Shown one piece after another: positions 33,650-42,835 of a stretch of DNA of 64,000 nt; within the stretch, counting starts at the first letter, position 1, and each line of letters starts with the position of its first letter. The notes under the pieces are model-generated. The model saw only the letters and a list, made by a program, of their open reading frames with translations, had not been told where the DNA came from and ran no database searches. A program made the translations under genes and the position numbers. Source of the DNA: CAZDET01 sp964504335. Lineage in GTDB: Bacteria; Bacteroidota; Bacteroidia; Chitinophagales; Saprospiraceae. The stretch is taken from contig CAZDET010000024.1 of the NCBI GenBank assembly GCA_964504335.1, positions 3,468 to 67,467 of the forward strand, in the 5' to 3' direction.

Positions 33650-35989
33650 TCAGAAGGGATGACCGAAGGCAAGGACAAAATTGGATCGGTTAAATTGAAA
33701 TCCGCCATCATCGCCCGGGCGATCGTAGGGCACATGGGCGGGGTAGGCCAAGTCGAATCGTACCAACAAAAAGTCAAAGTCCAGTCGCAGGCCAATGCCG
33801 GTCGAAACGCCCAACTGCTGGTAAAAGGAGTCGAGAGAAAAATCGCTGTCGGAGGGCGGATCCTGGGTGCGGTATTCCCACACATTACCAATATCGGTAA
33901 AGAGCGCCAATTCGAAAAAGCCTGCAAATCGCTGGCGAAGTTCCACATTTGCCTCCACCAAAATATTACCGTATCCCAGATAGAAATCGAGGTTGTCTTC
34001 GTCTCGCACCACGTTACCTGGTCCGAGTCCGCGGGGGCGGAAAGCGCGCATCGAGTTGGCGCCACCCACGGTATACAGATCGAAATACGGAATGATGGCG
34101 CGCCGGCTGAACGGATACCCGGCAAAGGCGCGCAAGCGGGTGGCAATACTCAGGTCTTCGCGAAAGCGGTGGTAGTATCGCAAGTCCGACTCAAGCTGTA
34201 CGTAGGTGCTCGTTTCATCGGCGGGGTCACTTGCTGTGGTAGCTACCGGCCGCAGGCGGTTGAAATTCATGGCAATGTGCGGCCTCCAAAAAAGGTGATT
34301 TCGCTTGGGGCGTTTCAGCCGGGTGTCGACCAGGTAGGTATAGTCGGGGCTAAAAATGGTCATGCGTTCCAGGCGCAGCAGACCGGCCTGACCGCCTCCC
34401 TGCACGGTATTTGTATTTCTCAGTAATGTAATCAGTGCTTCTTCGTCCGTGGAGGGTGATTGAAATCGAACGACCAGGGGATTTGTTTCATGCCGAATGT
34501 GGCGCTTGGGTTGCCAGTTGTACCCGTATTTCAGGCTGTACGTGGTGAACGTCGCCCTAGGTGCCACCTTGGGATCATTGTCGAGTGCCTGCCGGAGGTC
34601 ATTCAGTTCCAGCGCGTCGATTACCGGAATGAAGATGGGATTGTTCAACGGGAAGGGAATGGCTTCCGTTTCAAAGCCGATGCTGATACGGGTATTGCTG
34701 TTGAGAAAACCTGATGTAATAGTATGCCGATTGGGGATCCACATGCGCGGAACATTGACGGAGGCCTCCAAACTAAAGCCGCCGAAGGATGGATTGGCCG
34801 TGGAGTCGCTACCACCGATAAAAAAGTTGTAGTTGAAATTGCCGTCGATTTGCAAATACTCTGCCCCCCGAAACAAGTTGCGATTGATGTAAGTCAGTAC
34901 GGCTTCCGGGCCGACATACTGGCCGCTGTTGAAGACTACTCCCAACTCCCCTTCGATCGTTCGTTGGGATCGGGGAGCCAGCAGCAGGCGGGCATCGAGC
35001 AAGCTGTCCGACCCCGGAACGGTATCGTAGCTCAGATTGATGTAATCGAACATGTTGAAGCTGTTCATCCGCTCCAGCGTGCGCTGATGGGTAAGAGGAG
35101 AATACAAATTTCCCGGCCGGACGAAGACTGCTTCAGAAAGCGCCTCCGGCCGCAGCGGGCACTCCGCGCAGATGATGTCGAGCTGTTCGTAGTGGGTCGT
35201 ATCCGCTAGCGAATCGATGAGCGAGCGATTAAAATCGTAATCCGAAAGGATCGCCATGCGGCGAATACGTTGGGGGCGAAGGTGGGTGGGCGGCACATCT
35301 TCCTTTAGTTTCAGTAACAACGTAGCCTGATGCTCGCTGGCTATGGTATCGACCAGAAATTCGAAATCTCCCGGGCGTACGAAGTAATACCCCAGTTGCC
35401 GCAATTGGTTCTGTATGCGACTGCGCTCTGCTTCGAGCGCGTCCAGCGTGTATGGTGCTCCCGCCCGAATAGTGGATGCTTCCGTGGTGCTTCGAACGAT
35501 CCGGGCAATACTGCTGTCGCGAATATCGTGATACAGGGTGTCGAATGTATAGGGCACTCCCACCCGGGCGGTATATCGGACCTTAGCAGTCCGGTTGCTC
35601 GTATCGATTTGGGGAGTGGCGTCCACCCGAGCGCGCAAATAGCCCAGGTTGATGGCCTGGCCCTCTAGTAGGTATTCAACCTCGTTGGTCACTTGCGGAT
35701 CGTAATATACCGGCGGCAGCCCCAGTTGGGTACTGAGGAAGTGCCTGAAGCCCTTTTCTTTCTCCGTTTTAAATTTCAGATACATCCGAGACCGGAATTT
35801 CCCAGTCGGGGTAGGAGCCAGGGCAGCTTCCAGTTGGGCTTTCAGATTGCTTACCTCCACCGAATCGGGATGTACTATTTCGACGGTGGCCCCTTCGTAG
35901 AAGAGGGCCCCCTTCGGCAATAACCTGGTGACGGAACAAGCGGATACGCTCATCGCCGTTGCGATTAGCATCATCCAGTTTCTAATCAT
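33650..35989 (-). CDS. tamA: TamA/BamA-family outer-membrane protein
   Basis: 779 residues from the ATG at 35989. An earlier ATG at 36007 adds six polar residues. The N-terminus carries a lipoprotein-like signal (MMLIATAMSVSACS), common for Bacteroidota TamA-like proteins. POTRA-like repeats follow (for example VGVPYTFDTLYHDIRDSSI and GAPYTLDALEAERSRIQNQLRQLGYYFV). A C-terminal 16-strand Omp85 barrel shows the conserved NSMRAFRPRGLGPG segment (VRGF-type loop) and ends FVLAFGHPF. It should act in outer-membrane protein assembly with the TamB-type protein encoded 46 bp upstream on the same strand. Confidence 0.9.
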   Translation of the reverse strand: MIRNWMMLIATAMSVSACSVTRLLPKGALFYEGATVEIVHPDSVEVSNLKAQLEAALAPTPTGKFRSRMYLKFKTEKEKGFRHFLSTQLGLPPVYYDPQVTNEVEYLLEGQAINLGYLRARVDATPQIDTSNRTAKVRYTARVGVPYTFDTLYHDIRDSSIARIVRSTTEASTIRAGAPYTLDALEAERSRIQNQLRQLGYYFVRPGDFEFLVDTIASEHQATLLLKLKEDVPPTHLRPQRIRRMAILSDYDFNRSLIDSLADTTHYEQLDIICAECPLRPEALSEAVFVRPGNLYSPLTHQRTLERMNSFNMFDYINLSYDTVPGSDSLLDARLLLAPRSQRTIEGELGVVFNSGQYVGPEAVLTYINRNLFRGAEYLQIDGNFNYNFFIGGSDSTANPSFGGFSLEASVNVPRMWIPNRHTITSGFLNSNTRISIGFETEAIPFPLNNPIFIPVIDALELNDLRQALDNDPKVAPRATFTTYSLKYGYNWQPKRHIRHETNPLVVRFQSPSTDEEALITLLRNTNTVQGGGQAGLLRLERMTIFSPDYTYLVDTRLKRPKRNHLFWRPHIAMNFNRLRPVATTASDPADETSTYVQLESDLRYYHRFREDLSIATRLRAFAGYPFSRRAIIPYFDLYTVGGANSMRAFRPRGLGPGNVVRDEDNLDFYLGYGNILVEANVELRQRFAGFFELALFTDIGNVWEYRTQDPPSDSDFSLDSFYQQLGVSTGIGLRLDFDFLLVRFDLAYPAHVPYDRPGDDGGFQFNRSNFVLAFGHPF

Positions 35990-36035
35990 TCTCCCATTAA
36001 CTTGCATCCGTCAAAAAATCATCCAGTACAAAAAT

Positions 36036-39000
36036 TCAATTTTTACCCTTCCCCAAAAACCGGATCTCGTCAAAATCCTTGCTAAACACCAACCGTCCTC
36101 CAATCCGTACCACATCACCGAGTAGCAGGGTATTGCGTTCGCGGTCGTTGAATATTTTGATGCGTAGCGTTCCGTTATCGTCCAGCAGGTATTCGGCGGA
36201 GATATTGTCGAGGTAGGTTTGGGAGCCGCTGTTCGAATCATCGCCGGAGATGGTGGTAGCGACACCGTCGACGCTGATGACCAGTCGGTCGTTGAGCAGG
36301 CGCTTGCTCAGGCTTAGGCGGACGTCACTTTGTGTAGCGCCTTCCGCTGTTTCAAAGCTCTCGTAGCCAAAATCTACGTCGACAAACCCTAGGTAGCGGT
36401 TGGCAAAGTTGTTGAGTTGATTGGTCAGTACGGAAGCGAGGGTATTGGCGGCTGCTTCCTCAATCCCCTCATTGTCGGCCTGTGGTTCTCCTTCCAGATT
36501 GATAAACCCTTGCAGCAACAGCAACGCGAAGGCTTGTTGGTTTAACTGACTCGGTACCTGACGCAAATTCCTGAGCGCCCGTTCCACTGATTGCAACTCG
36601 GCGTTTCCGAAAATATCGGGATAGCGGATATCGGTTTCTATGGTCGTTTCCCTAAGTGTGCCATCCAGGTGGATGGCTACCTGAAACGTTTGTTTTTGCC
36701 GAACGCTTTCGTCTCCGGCCTCGGCGTACTGAGCGACCAACGGATAGGCACTGGTACGCACTTCGTAAAGGATCGTCAGATCTAACTCCGGGTTGAGCAC
36801 ATCGCCGGTCCACTGCAGGTAGCTTTCCGGTTCGATCGTAAATTCCCGGCTCAGGCCGGAAAAGGAAAAGTCGTACTTCCCTTCTACCATTGTCACGCGG
36901 CCCGTCATCTCCTGACGGCCATCGGGAAATTGCTGGAAGCTGATGGTCCCGTCTCCCGAACCTTCGAAAGCATCTCCCGTGATAATGTTCGTTACTACTT
37001 TGAAATCCAAATCGGGATCGACCTTTAAATCCGCATTGATGGTGTAGCCGGTAGCCCGGCGGACCGCCTTTTCATTGAATGCTTCGACTTGAAATACCTG
37101 ATCCCAGCGGGCCATTTCCACGTAGCGGCGCACGCCATTTTCTTCTCTGGCCCGCCTTACGTCGCTGCTGAGTAGCTGATAGGTGAGTGAGGAGCCGTTT
37201 TGCGGCTCCGCGCGAACCCGGACAACGGCCGCATCAGCGGGGCCGGAAATATCGACATCGGCATCGATGATTAAATCGCCGAAATACAATTCGTTATCGG
37301 CTTCCGTCGAGTTGAGTGCCAGGAAGCCCTCTGCCTGCACGTCGAGGTCGAGCAGATAATCAGTGGAGGAGCGCAAAATAATCGTCCCGTTGGCAGTAGC
37401 CCGATTACCGAGGGAATCGATCAGGAGAAGTCGGTCAATGCGAATTTGATCATCTTCAAATTCAATCGGCTGGTCGCCGATCTGAAATTGAGCGCCCAAC
37501 ATGGCTACTTGTAGCGCGGCTTCCTGAAATCGGAGGTCCCCGTTTAAGCGTGGTTGTTCGGTGGTGCCCCCAACCTGTAGATTGCCTTTCAACTGGCCGC
37601 TCAGATCACTTAACTGCCCGCCGGTTAGTGGTTCGATGGAGGATAGCCGCAGGCGATCCACGGCTACCTGCAAATCGAGTGCCCCGCTTTGCAGGTAGTT
37701 GCCGACCACCGAAAGGTTCGTACCGTCCCCTCGAAGCCCTACGTTGAGGTCGAATGATCCGGGGCGTGGGCTAGCTACATGCGCCGATAAATCGCCCAGC
37801 GGGGCGGAAAGAACCGTTAAATCGCTAACCATCAGGTCAGAGCTGAATTCGAGTTCTCCGAAAAGCTGATCAGCCTCCAACGTTCCATTAATTCGACCGC
37901 TGGCAAGTTCTTCCTCCGAATTGATGAGCCGGCTGGCGGTAGCGATGTCAAAATTACTGAAGTCGACGAATACGTGGTTGGGTTTTGGGGTGTAAATGCT
38001 TATCGACTGTGGTCCATTTTTGAGGCTCCAGTTGTTGACCATCAGCTGCTCCGGCAGGAGCTCTACCAGGTTGTCGTCGGGGATTTGCCAGGTCTCGTAG
38101 TTGAGGAGCTGGCGGTCGGCCATGCGCACACGCAGGCTGTCGGTCTCCGGGTCTACAAGTGCGGAGAGGCGATGGCGCAGCGTATCCTGCGAATCGCGGA
38201 TCTCCAGCGCTACCCGCAGCGCATCCGACTCCGACTCACCTAGAAGGGTCGTTTGCCCCAGCGCAAATTGATTGCCGATTTGGACATTTCTCCACTCGGC
38301 CTTGTAATACAGATTGGCGGTATCTCCCCGCACATCGAGCAACAGGCTATCCAGTTTGATGCCAGAATACTGGAGTCGGGGGAGTTGGACGTTCACCAGA
38401 AGCTCCGGCTGATTGTCGCGGTAGACTATTGCCGCCTTCCCTTTCGATAAATCACTCAGCCCCGGGATGATGCCGCTGGTGAGCGGTTGCGGATTTTTAA
38501 TCTCAAATTCGATGTCGACCCAACTGTCTTGAACCAAGGAGATGCTATCGGGCACTTTCCGGTCTTCCCAGTACTTGCGTAAGAAGTGCTGAAATTCATC
38601 GGCAATCGTTTCCGGCTGGAAAGTGCCGTCGAGAGTGAGATCGGCAATATCACTGCGAACGTGTACTTCGTTTTCCCCCGCGTTGAGGACGGCGGTAGCC
38701 AACAACGAATCCGCATAAAACAAGGCGGTATCCGAACGGATGCGAAGGTCGTCGAGGAAGATCCGGGCATTCAGGCGATCGGTTCGCAGGCCGGTACTAC
38801 TCGCTTCCAGACTGCCCGACAATTCGAGGGGTCGATCGCTCAAATCCCAGCGCCCTAAATCAATGCGTTCTACCTGTAGGCGGCCGTCGACAATGGCTAC
38901 AGAATCTTCCAGTCGGTAGCTTCCCCGTCCTAGGGCCCGGAAATCGGGATGGGAAAACGCAAGGTTGGCCCGATAAATGGTATCGGCCAGGAGGCCGGCC

Positions 39001-41291
39001 GTTTGGAAAATGGTGCCGGTGCCCTGTTCGTTCAGGGATGCATCAAATTGGAGGCGCATGCCCGGCTCCAGCCGACCGGTCACGGATGCCTGCAGGCTCA
39101 GTGGACGAAGTTGCCAGCTGTCGATCGTATCCTGCAAGGGGCCTTTAAAAAATCGACCTGCCCGAAAGTTGTCGAAGCTCAGTTGAACATCCAGATTTTC
39201 CGGCCGGTAATGCCCCAGTATAGCCAGCCGGCCGTTACTGGTTTCGACGGGAAGCTCAAATTCCAGGCTATCGAGACCGCCCCGGATACGCGCCTGCTGT
39301 ACCAGGAAGTCGGGCACACGAAGGTATTCGGGCAGCAGGCTAACCGGTAGCAGGGAGCGAATCTCCGCCGCCAGAACGGATAGGTCGCTGATACCGAGAT
39401 CTAGCTGAAGTTGATCCGGATCAATTGCATTTGCCAGGGTACCCGCCGTGCGCAGATAGGTTTGGCCGCCGGGTAGCGTCAGTTGGAGATCGACGGAGAG
39501 GTTTTCTACAGGGCCGGTAATGGTACCGGTACCTTGCAGGAAGTCCGGCAAGCGGTATTCCGGGGGAATGGTGCCCGGCGGCAAGTAGGCCAGCAGGGTG
39601 TGGCGGGTGACCAGCAGATTGTCCAGAGTTATGTCCAGTCGGGAATTGGGATAGCCCATCGGGTTGAATACGCTCCCCTGAGTACTGACCTGAGACAGAT
39701 ACGGCGCATCGGCCCGATCTTCAAGGGCAAATAGCTCCAGTTGCAGGTTTCGATTCTGGTAGCGAAAGCGGCCGGAAGCCTCCAGACGTCGTGGCCAGGA
39801 AATGTCTGGTGGTAGCAAATCCTCGGGCAACAGCGGAAGCAGCTCGCCCGGCGACACGACCAATTTACTGAGCAGTAGATCACCGGCCAATCGGACCGAA
39901 TCGAAGGGATGCTGCACCGATCCACCCGAGCGCAGCACCACCCCCGGTCCGTTGACATTCAGCAGGGAAAATTGGAGGTCATCACTGCTTCCCCGTCCTC
40001 GAATATCGAAGGAAACGGTTTCGTTCGGCCTGCTACCAAGCAGGGGAACTTCCCTTAATTGAGGGGCAAGCAGCAACAGGTCGCGAAAGCCGATCTTACC
40101 CCTAAGATCCAGGTCGGCCCGCAGGCTTTCCAAATCGGCTTCACCGGAAAAGTTGTAGTGGATATCCGTGGTAGTGGTTGTAATGCCGCTGTACGTGGTT
40201 TGCAGGGTAAAATCATTCAAGCTAATAGACTGCGGCGTGTACAGTACGGATCCCTTTGTGTGGGAGAGCGCGAGGCCACTTCGTTCCCGAGCCTGTAATT
40301 GGCGGATAGTGGAATAAATACTATCCCCTGTGTATCGAATATCCTGCAGATCGATCTGGATACTTCCCAGCAGTAGATGGTTGTAGTCGATCCCCTCGGC
40401 AGTCGGATCGCCCGGTAAATCCAGCTGAAACGAACCGTCGGTCAATTGAAAACGAGGAGCTGTCAGGGTAATACTGGAATCCAATAATAAGTGCGCGTCC
40501 TGTAATTCAGTGGCGCTGAGGTAGGCCTGAAGGCCGAGGCTATCCATTTGCATCCGGTAGCCTGTTTCGATGATCTTTAAGCGATTGATCGCTACTTCCA
40601 GGGGTTGCGTCGCAGTGGTGTCGGTTGATTCCGGGCTTGCCCCTAATTCTACCCGGACTCGACTGTCGTGCAGGCTGAGGTATTCAATTAGGTACCGGCC
40701 TTCCGTGAGATTGAAATCAGCCGTCTTACTCCGGAATTGGCCGACGTCCAAATCGAGCAGCAGGCCGTTTGGATCATCCTGATAATAGAAATTGATATTT
40801 GAAAGTGCCAGTTTAGCCTGGAGAATCCGGATAGTCCAACTACTGCTTGTCGTATCTTCCGGTCCAGGAGCGGTATCCGAAGGAGCGAAAGCTGTCGTCA
40901 GAAAATCGATATTGGAAGTGGAGTCGGTGATCATTATCTGACCGTAGACATCTTTAAGATCAATACCTTCAATGACTACTTCCCGGTCGAGCAACGCCCA
41001 CATGTCGAGGTCGACACCAAGCGTTCGGAGACGGAATAGGGAATCACCTTCCGGCGTATTCAGGTGCAGGTCGGCCAGTTCAATACTGGTAGGCAGTTTC
41101 CAGCGGATACTACCAATGCCCAGATCGGTATCGAGTCGATTGGTCAGATACTTTTCTACTTGTCCGGTAAGGAATCGCTGTACAGCGGGCATCCGCTGAG
41201 CGAGGAGCACAATGAGGATCAGGGCCACCAAGGAGCCGATTAGCCAGGCAGAAAAACGCAAGAGGCGAGCTGGGAGGCGGCGTGTCGTCAT
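36036..41291 (-). CDS. tamB: TamB-like translocation and assembly module protein (DUF490)
   Basis: A 1751-residue inner-membrane-anchored periplasmic protein of the AsmA/TamB superfamily. The N-terminus has one membrane helix (LLRFSAWLIGSLVALILIVLLAQ), then an AsmA-like start (SIRWKLPTSIELADLHLNTPEGDSL). A very long beta-taco region follows, built from repeats with LQLDLGISDLSVLA-like strands. The conserved TamB C-terminal domain covers about 1300-1750 (FSFSGLSREFTIEPESYLQWTGDVLNPELDL, SVERALRNLRQVPSQLNQQAFALLLLQGF, and the terminal VFSKDFDEIRFLGKGK). It may also move phospholipids to the outer membrane, as proposed for AsmA-like proteins. It is co-directional with tamA, the classical pairing. 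Confidence 0.92.
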   Translation of the reverse strand: MTTRRLPARLLRFSAWLIGSLVALILIVLLAQRMPAVQRFLTGQVEKYLTNRLDTDLGIGSIRWKLPTSIELADLHLNTPEGDSLFRLRTLGVDLDMWALLDREVVIEGIDLKDVYGQIMITDSTSNIDFLTTAFAPSDTAPGPEDTTSSSWTIRILQAKLALSNINFYYQDDPNGLLLDLDVGQFRSKTADFNLTEGRYLIEYLSLHDSRVRVELGASPESTDTTATQPLEVAINRLKIIETGYRMQMDSLGLQAYLSATELQDAHLLLDSSITLTAPRFQLTDGSFQLDLPGDPTAEGIDYNHLLLGSIQIDLQDIRYTGDSIYSTIRQLQARERSGLALSHTKGSVLYTPQSISLNDFTLQTTYSGITTTTTDIHYNFSGEADLESLRADLDLRGKIGFRDLLLLAPQLREVPLLGSRPNETVSFDIRGRGSSDDLQFSLLNVNGPGVVLRSGGSVQHPFDSVRLAGDLLLSKLVVSPGELLPLLPEDLLPPDISWPRRLEASGRFRYQNRNLQLELFALEDRADAPYLSQVSTQGSVFNPMGYPNSRLDITLDNLLVTRHTLLAYLPPGTIPPEYRLPDFLQGTGTITGPVENLSVDLQLTLPGGQTYLRTAGTLANAIDPDQLQLDLGISDLSVLAAEIRSLLPVSLLPEYLRVPDFLVQQARIRGGLDSLEFELPVETSNGRLAILGHYRPENLDVQLSFDNFRAGRFFKGPLQDTIDSWQLRPLSLQASVTGRLEPGMRLQFDASLNEQGTGTIFQTAGLLADTIYRANLAFSHPDFRALGRGSYRLEDSVAIVDGRLQVERIDLGRWDLSDRPLELSGSLEASSTGLRTDRLNARIFLDDLRIRSDTALFYADSLLATAVLNAGENEVHVRSDIADLTLDGTFQPETIADEFQHFLRKYWEDRKVPDSISLVQDSWVDIEFEIKNPQPLTSGIIPGLSDLSKGKAAIVYRDNQPELLVNVQLPRLQYSGIKLDSLLLDVRGDTANLYYKAEWRNVQIGNQFALGQTTLLGESESDALRVALEIRDSQDTLRHRLSALVDPETDSLRVRMADRQLLNYETWQIPDDNLVELLPEQLMVNNWSLKNGPQSISIYTPKPNHVFVDFSNFDIATASRLINSEEELASGRINGTLEADQLFGELEFSSDLMVSDLTVLSAPLGDLSAHVASPRPGSFDLNVGLRGDGTNLSVVGNYLQSGALDLQVAVDRLRLSSIEPLTGGQLSDLSGQLKGNLQVGGTTEQPRLNGDLRFQEAALQVAMLGAQFQIGDQPIEFEDDQIRIDRLLLIDSLGNRATANGTIILRSSTDYLLDLDVQAEGFLALNSTEADNELYFGDLIIDADVDISGPADAAVVRVRAEPQNGSSLTYQLLSSDVRRAREENGVRRYVEMARWDQVFQVEAFNEKAVRRATGYTINADLKVDPDLDFKVVTNIITGDAFEGSGDGTISFQQFPDGRQEMTGRVTMVEGKYDFSFSGLSREFTIEPESYLQWTGDVLNPELDLTILYEVRTSAYPLVAQYAEAGDESVRQKQTFQVAIHLDGTLRETTIETDIRYPDIFGNAELQSVERALRNLRQVPSQLNQQAFALLLLQGFINLEGEPQADNEGIEEAAANTLASVLTNQLNNFANRYLGFVDVDFGYESFETAEGATQSDVRLSLSKRLLNDRLVISVDGVATTISGDDSNSGSQTYLDNISAEYLLDDNGTLRIKIFNDRERNTLLLGDVVRIGGRLVFSKDFDEIRFLGKGKN

Positions 41292-41350
41292 GTCAATTAT
41301 TCGGAGAAAATAGAGTCAGTGGTTTGTACATTGCCAACGCAGCGTCCGAA

Positions 41351-42652
41351 ATGGAGTTCGGACGAATACCTCAAGTAGACGAATTCATGATGGTTTCAGC
41401 ACTTAAGCGACAACGGCAAATTTTCCTGGGCGGGGTCGGTGGCCGCCGCCCTCGAGTACCCATCGACACCTTCGAACTGGAGCAAGCCGCGAAGTGGCGA
41501 TTATCATCCAACGCCTATGCCTACATTGCGGGGGGAGCGGGAGCGGAGCACACGGTAACGCGCAACCGGACGGCCTTCGAGCGATGGGCCATTGTGCCGC
41601 GGATGCTGCGCAATGTTTCGGAATACGAGCTACAGATCGATTTGTTGGGGAAAAAGCACCCGACGCCCTTCCTGCTGGCTCCCATTGGGGTGTTAGACAT
41701 GGCACACCGACAAGCCGACCGGGCAGTGGGCCGGGCTGCCAGTGCCGAGGGCATCCCCTACATCTTCAGCAACCAGGCCAGTGTGCCCATGGAAGATGTA
41801 GCCGGGGCGATGGGCAATGGCACCCGCTGGTTTCAGTTGTACTGGAGCAAAAACCGGGAATTAGTAGCCAGTTTCGTGCGGCGTGCTGAAGCCTGCGGGT
41901 GTGAGGGGCTGGTGGTGACCCTCGACACCACTATGCTTGGTTGGCGGGCGCGGGATCTCGACCTGGCTTACCTTCCCTTCCTGCGTGGGCGCGGTATCGC
42001 TCAATACACCAGTGATCCCGTCTTTCAGCGCATGCTCGATGAGCCGGAGGTGGCCGAAGCAGATGCGCCCAAACGCCGGCTGTCGGCCGAAACGCTGCGC
42101 ACGGTCGTTCAACTAATGCGCAACTATCCCGACTCCCTCTTGCGCAACCTGCGCACCGGGCGCCCGATGCGGGCAGTGCGTACCTTTATTGCGACCTATA
42201 CCAATCCCGCCTTGCAGTGGGATGATTTACCCTTTTTGCGTGCACATACGCAGCTTCCCATTTTGCTGAAAGGAATCCTGCATCCGGACGATGCGCGTCG
42301 CGCCCTCGATGCCGGCGTCGACGGGCTGATTGTAAGCAATCACGGCGGCCGGCAGGTCGACGGAGCCATTTCCAGCATCGAAGCACTTCCAGACATCGTA
42401 GAGGCCGTGGCAGATCAAGTACCGGTACTGTTGGATAGCGGTATTCGAACTGGTGCGGACGTGTTTAAAGCTCTGGCCCTCGGAGCGCGGGCCGTGTGCA
42501 TCGGTCGCCCCTACGCGTACGGGCTGGCTATTGACGGCGAACGGGGCGTACGGGCTGTATTGCAAAACCTGAAAGCCGATTTTGAATTAACCATGCGGCT
42601 GAGCGGCTGCCGGAACGTCCGGGAGATCAATCGGGAGTGTTTGATGTGCTGA
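41351..42652 (+). CDS. FMN-dependent alpha-hydroxy-acid oxidase/dehydrogenase (lactate-type)
   Basis: 433 residues from the ATG at 41351; the frame's first ATG (41282) overlaps the tamB start. The protein is a TIM-barrel FMN_dh enzyme. Motifs are AYAYIAGGAGAEHTVTRNRTAFERWAIVPRML (N-terminal signature), LLAPIGVLDMAHRQAD, WFQLYWSKNRE, LVVTLDTTMLGWRARDLDLAY, LPILLKGILHPDDA and LIVSNHGGRQVDGAISSIEALP with the catalytic His. VLLDSGIRTGADVFKALALGARAVCIGRPYAYGLA binds FMN phosphate. The long loop with YTSDPVFQRML resembles lactate 2-monooxygenases. Lactate or another 2-hydroxy acid is the likely substrate. It ends 2 bp before an assembly gap. Confidence 0.9.
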   Translation: MEFGRIPQVDEFMMVSALKRQRQIFLGGVGGRRPRVPIDTFELEQAAKWRLSSNAYAYIAGGAGAEHTVTRNRTAFERWAIVPRMLRNVSEYELQIDLLGKKHPTPFLLAPIGVLDMAHRQADRAVGRAASAEGIPYIFSNQASVPMEDVAGAMGNGTRWFQLYWSKNRELVASFVRRAEACGCEGLVVTLDTTMLGWRARDLDLAYLPFLRGRGIAQYTSDPVFQRMLDEPEVAEADAPKRRLSAETLRTVVQLMRNYPDSLLRNLRTGRPMRAVRTFIATYTNPALQWDDLPFLRAHTQLPILLKGILHPDDARRALDAGVDGLIVSNHGGRQVDGAISSIEALPDIVEAVADQVPVLLDSGIRTGADVFKALALGARAVCIGRPYAYGLAIDGERGVRAVLQNLKADFELTMRLSGCRNVREINRECLMC

Positions 42653-42654
42653 TG

Positions 42655-42754
42655 NNNNNNNNNNNNNNNNNNNNNNNNNNNNNNNNNNNNNNNNNNNNNN
42701 NNNNNNNNNNNNNNNNNNNNNNNNNNNNNNNNNNNNNNNNNNNNNNNNNNNNNN
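42655..42754. other. Assembly gap (100 N)
   Basis: Exactly 100 undetermined bases, the usual placeholder for a gap of unknown size. It falls just after the hydroxy-acid oxidase stop and just before a repeat-word region, so missing sequence may include more repeat. Neighbour relations across it are not certain. Confidence 0.98.
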
Positions 42755-42763
42755 ATGCCGTAC

Positions 42764-42835
42764 CATCGGATAAAAATTAAAGTTATTAACGTATTAAAGC
42801 CTCGTCGCAGACGGCCTTAAAGCATTAAAAAATTC
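42764..42835. repeat. Degenerate TTAAAG-word array beside the gap
   Basis: Variants of ATTAAAG recur (TAAAAATTAAAG, CGTATTAAAGCC, GGCCTTAAAGCATTAAAA), partly in opposite orientation around CTCGTCGCAGACGG. The composition is like the arrays at 5735, 53843 and 62048. Part of the array may be lost in the assembly gap at its left edge. Confidence 0.5.
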
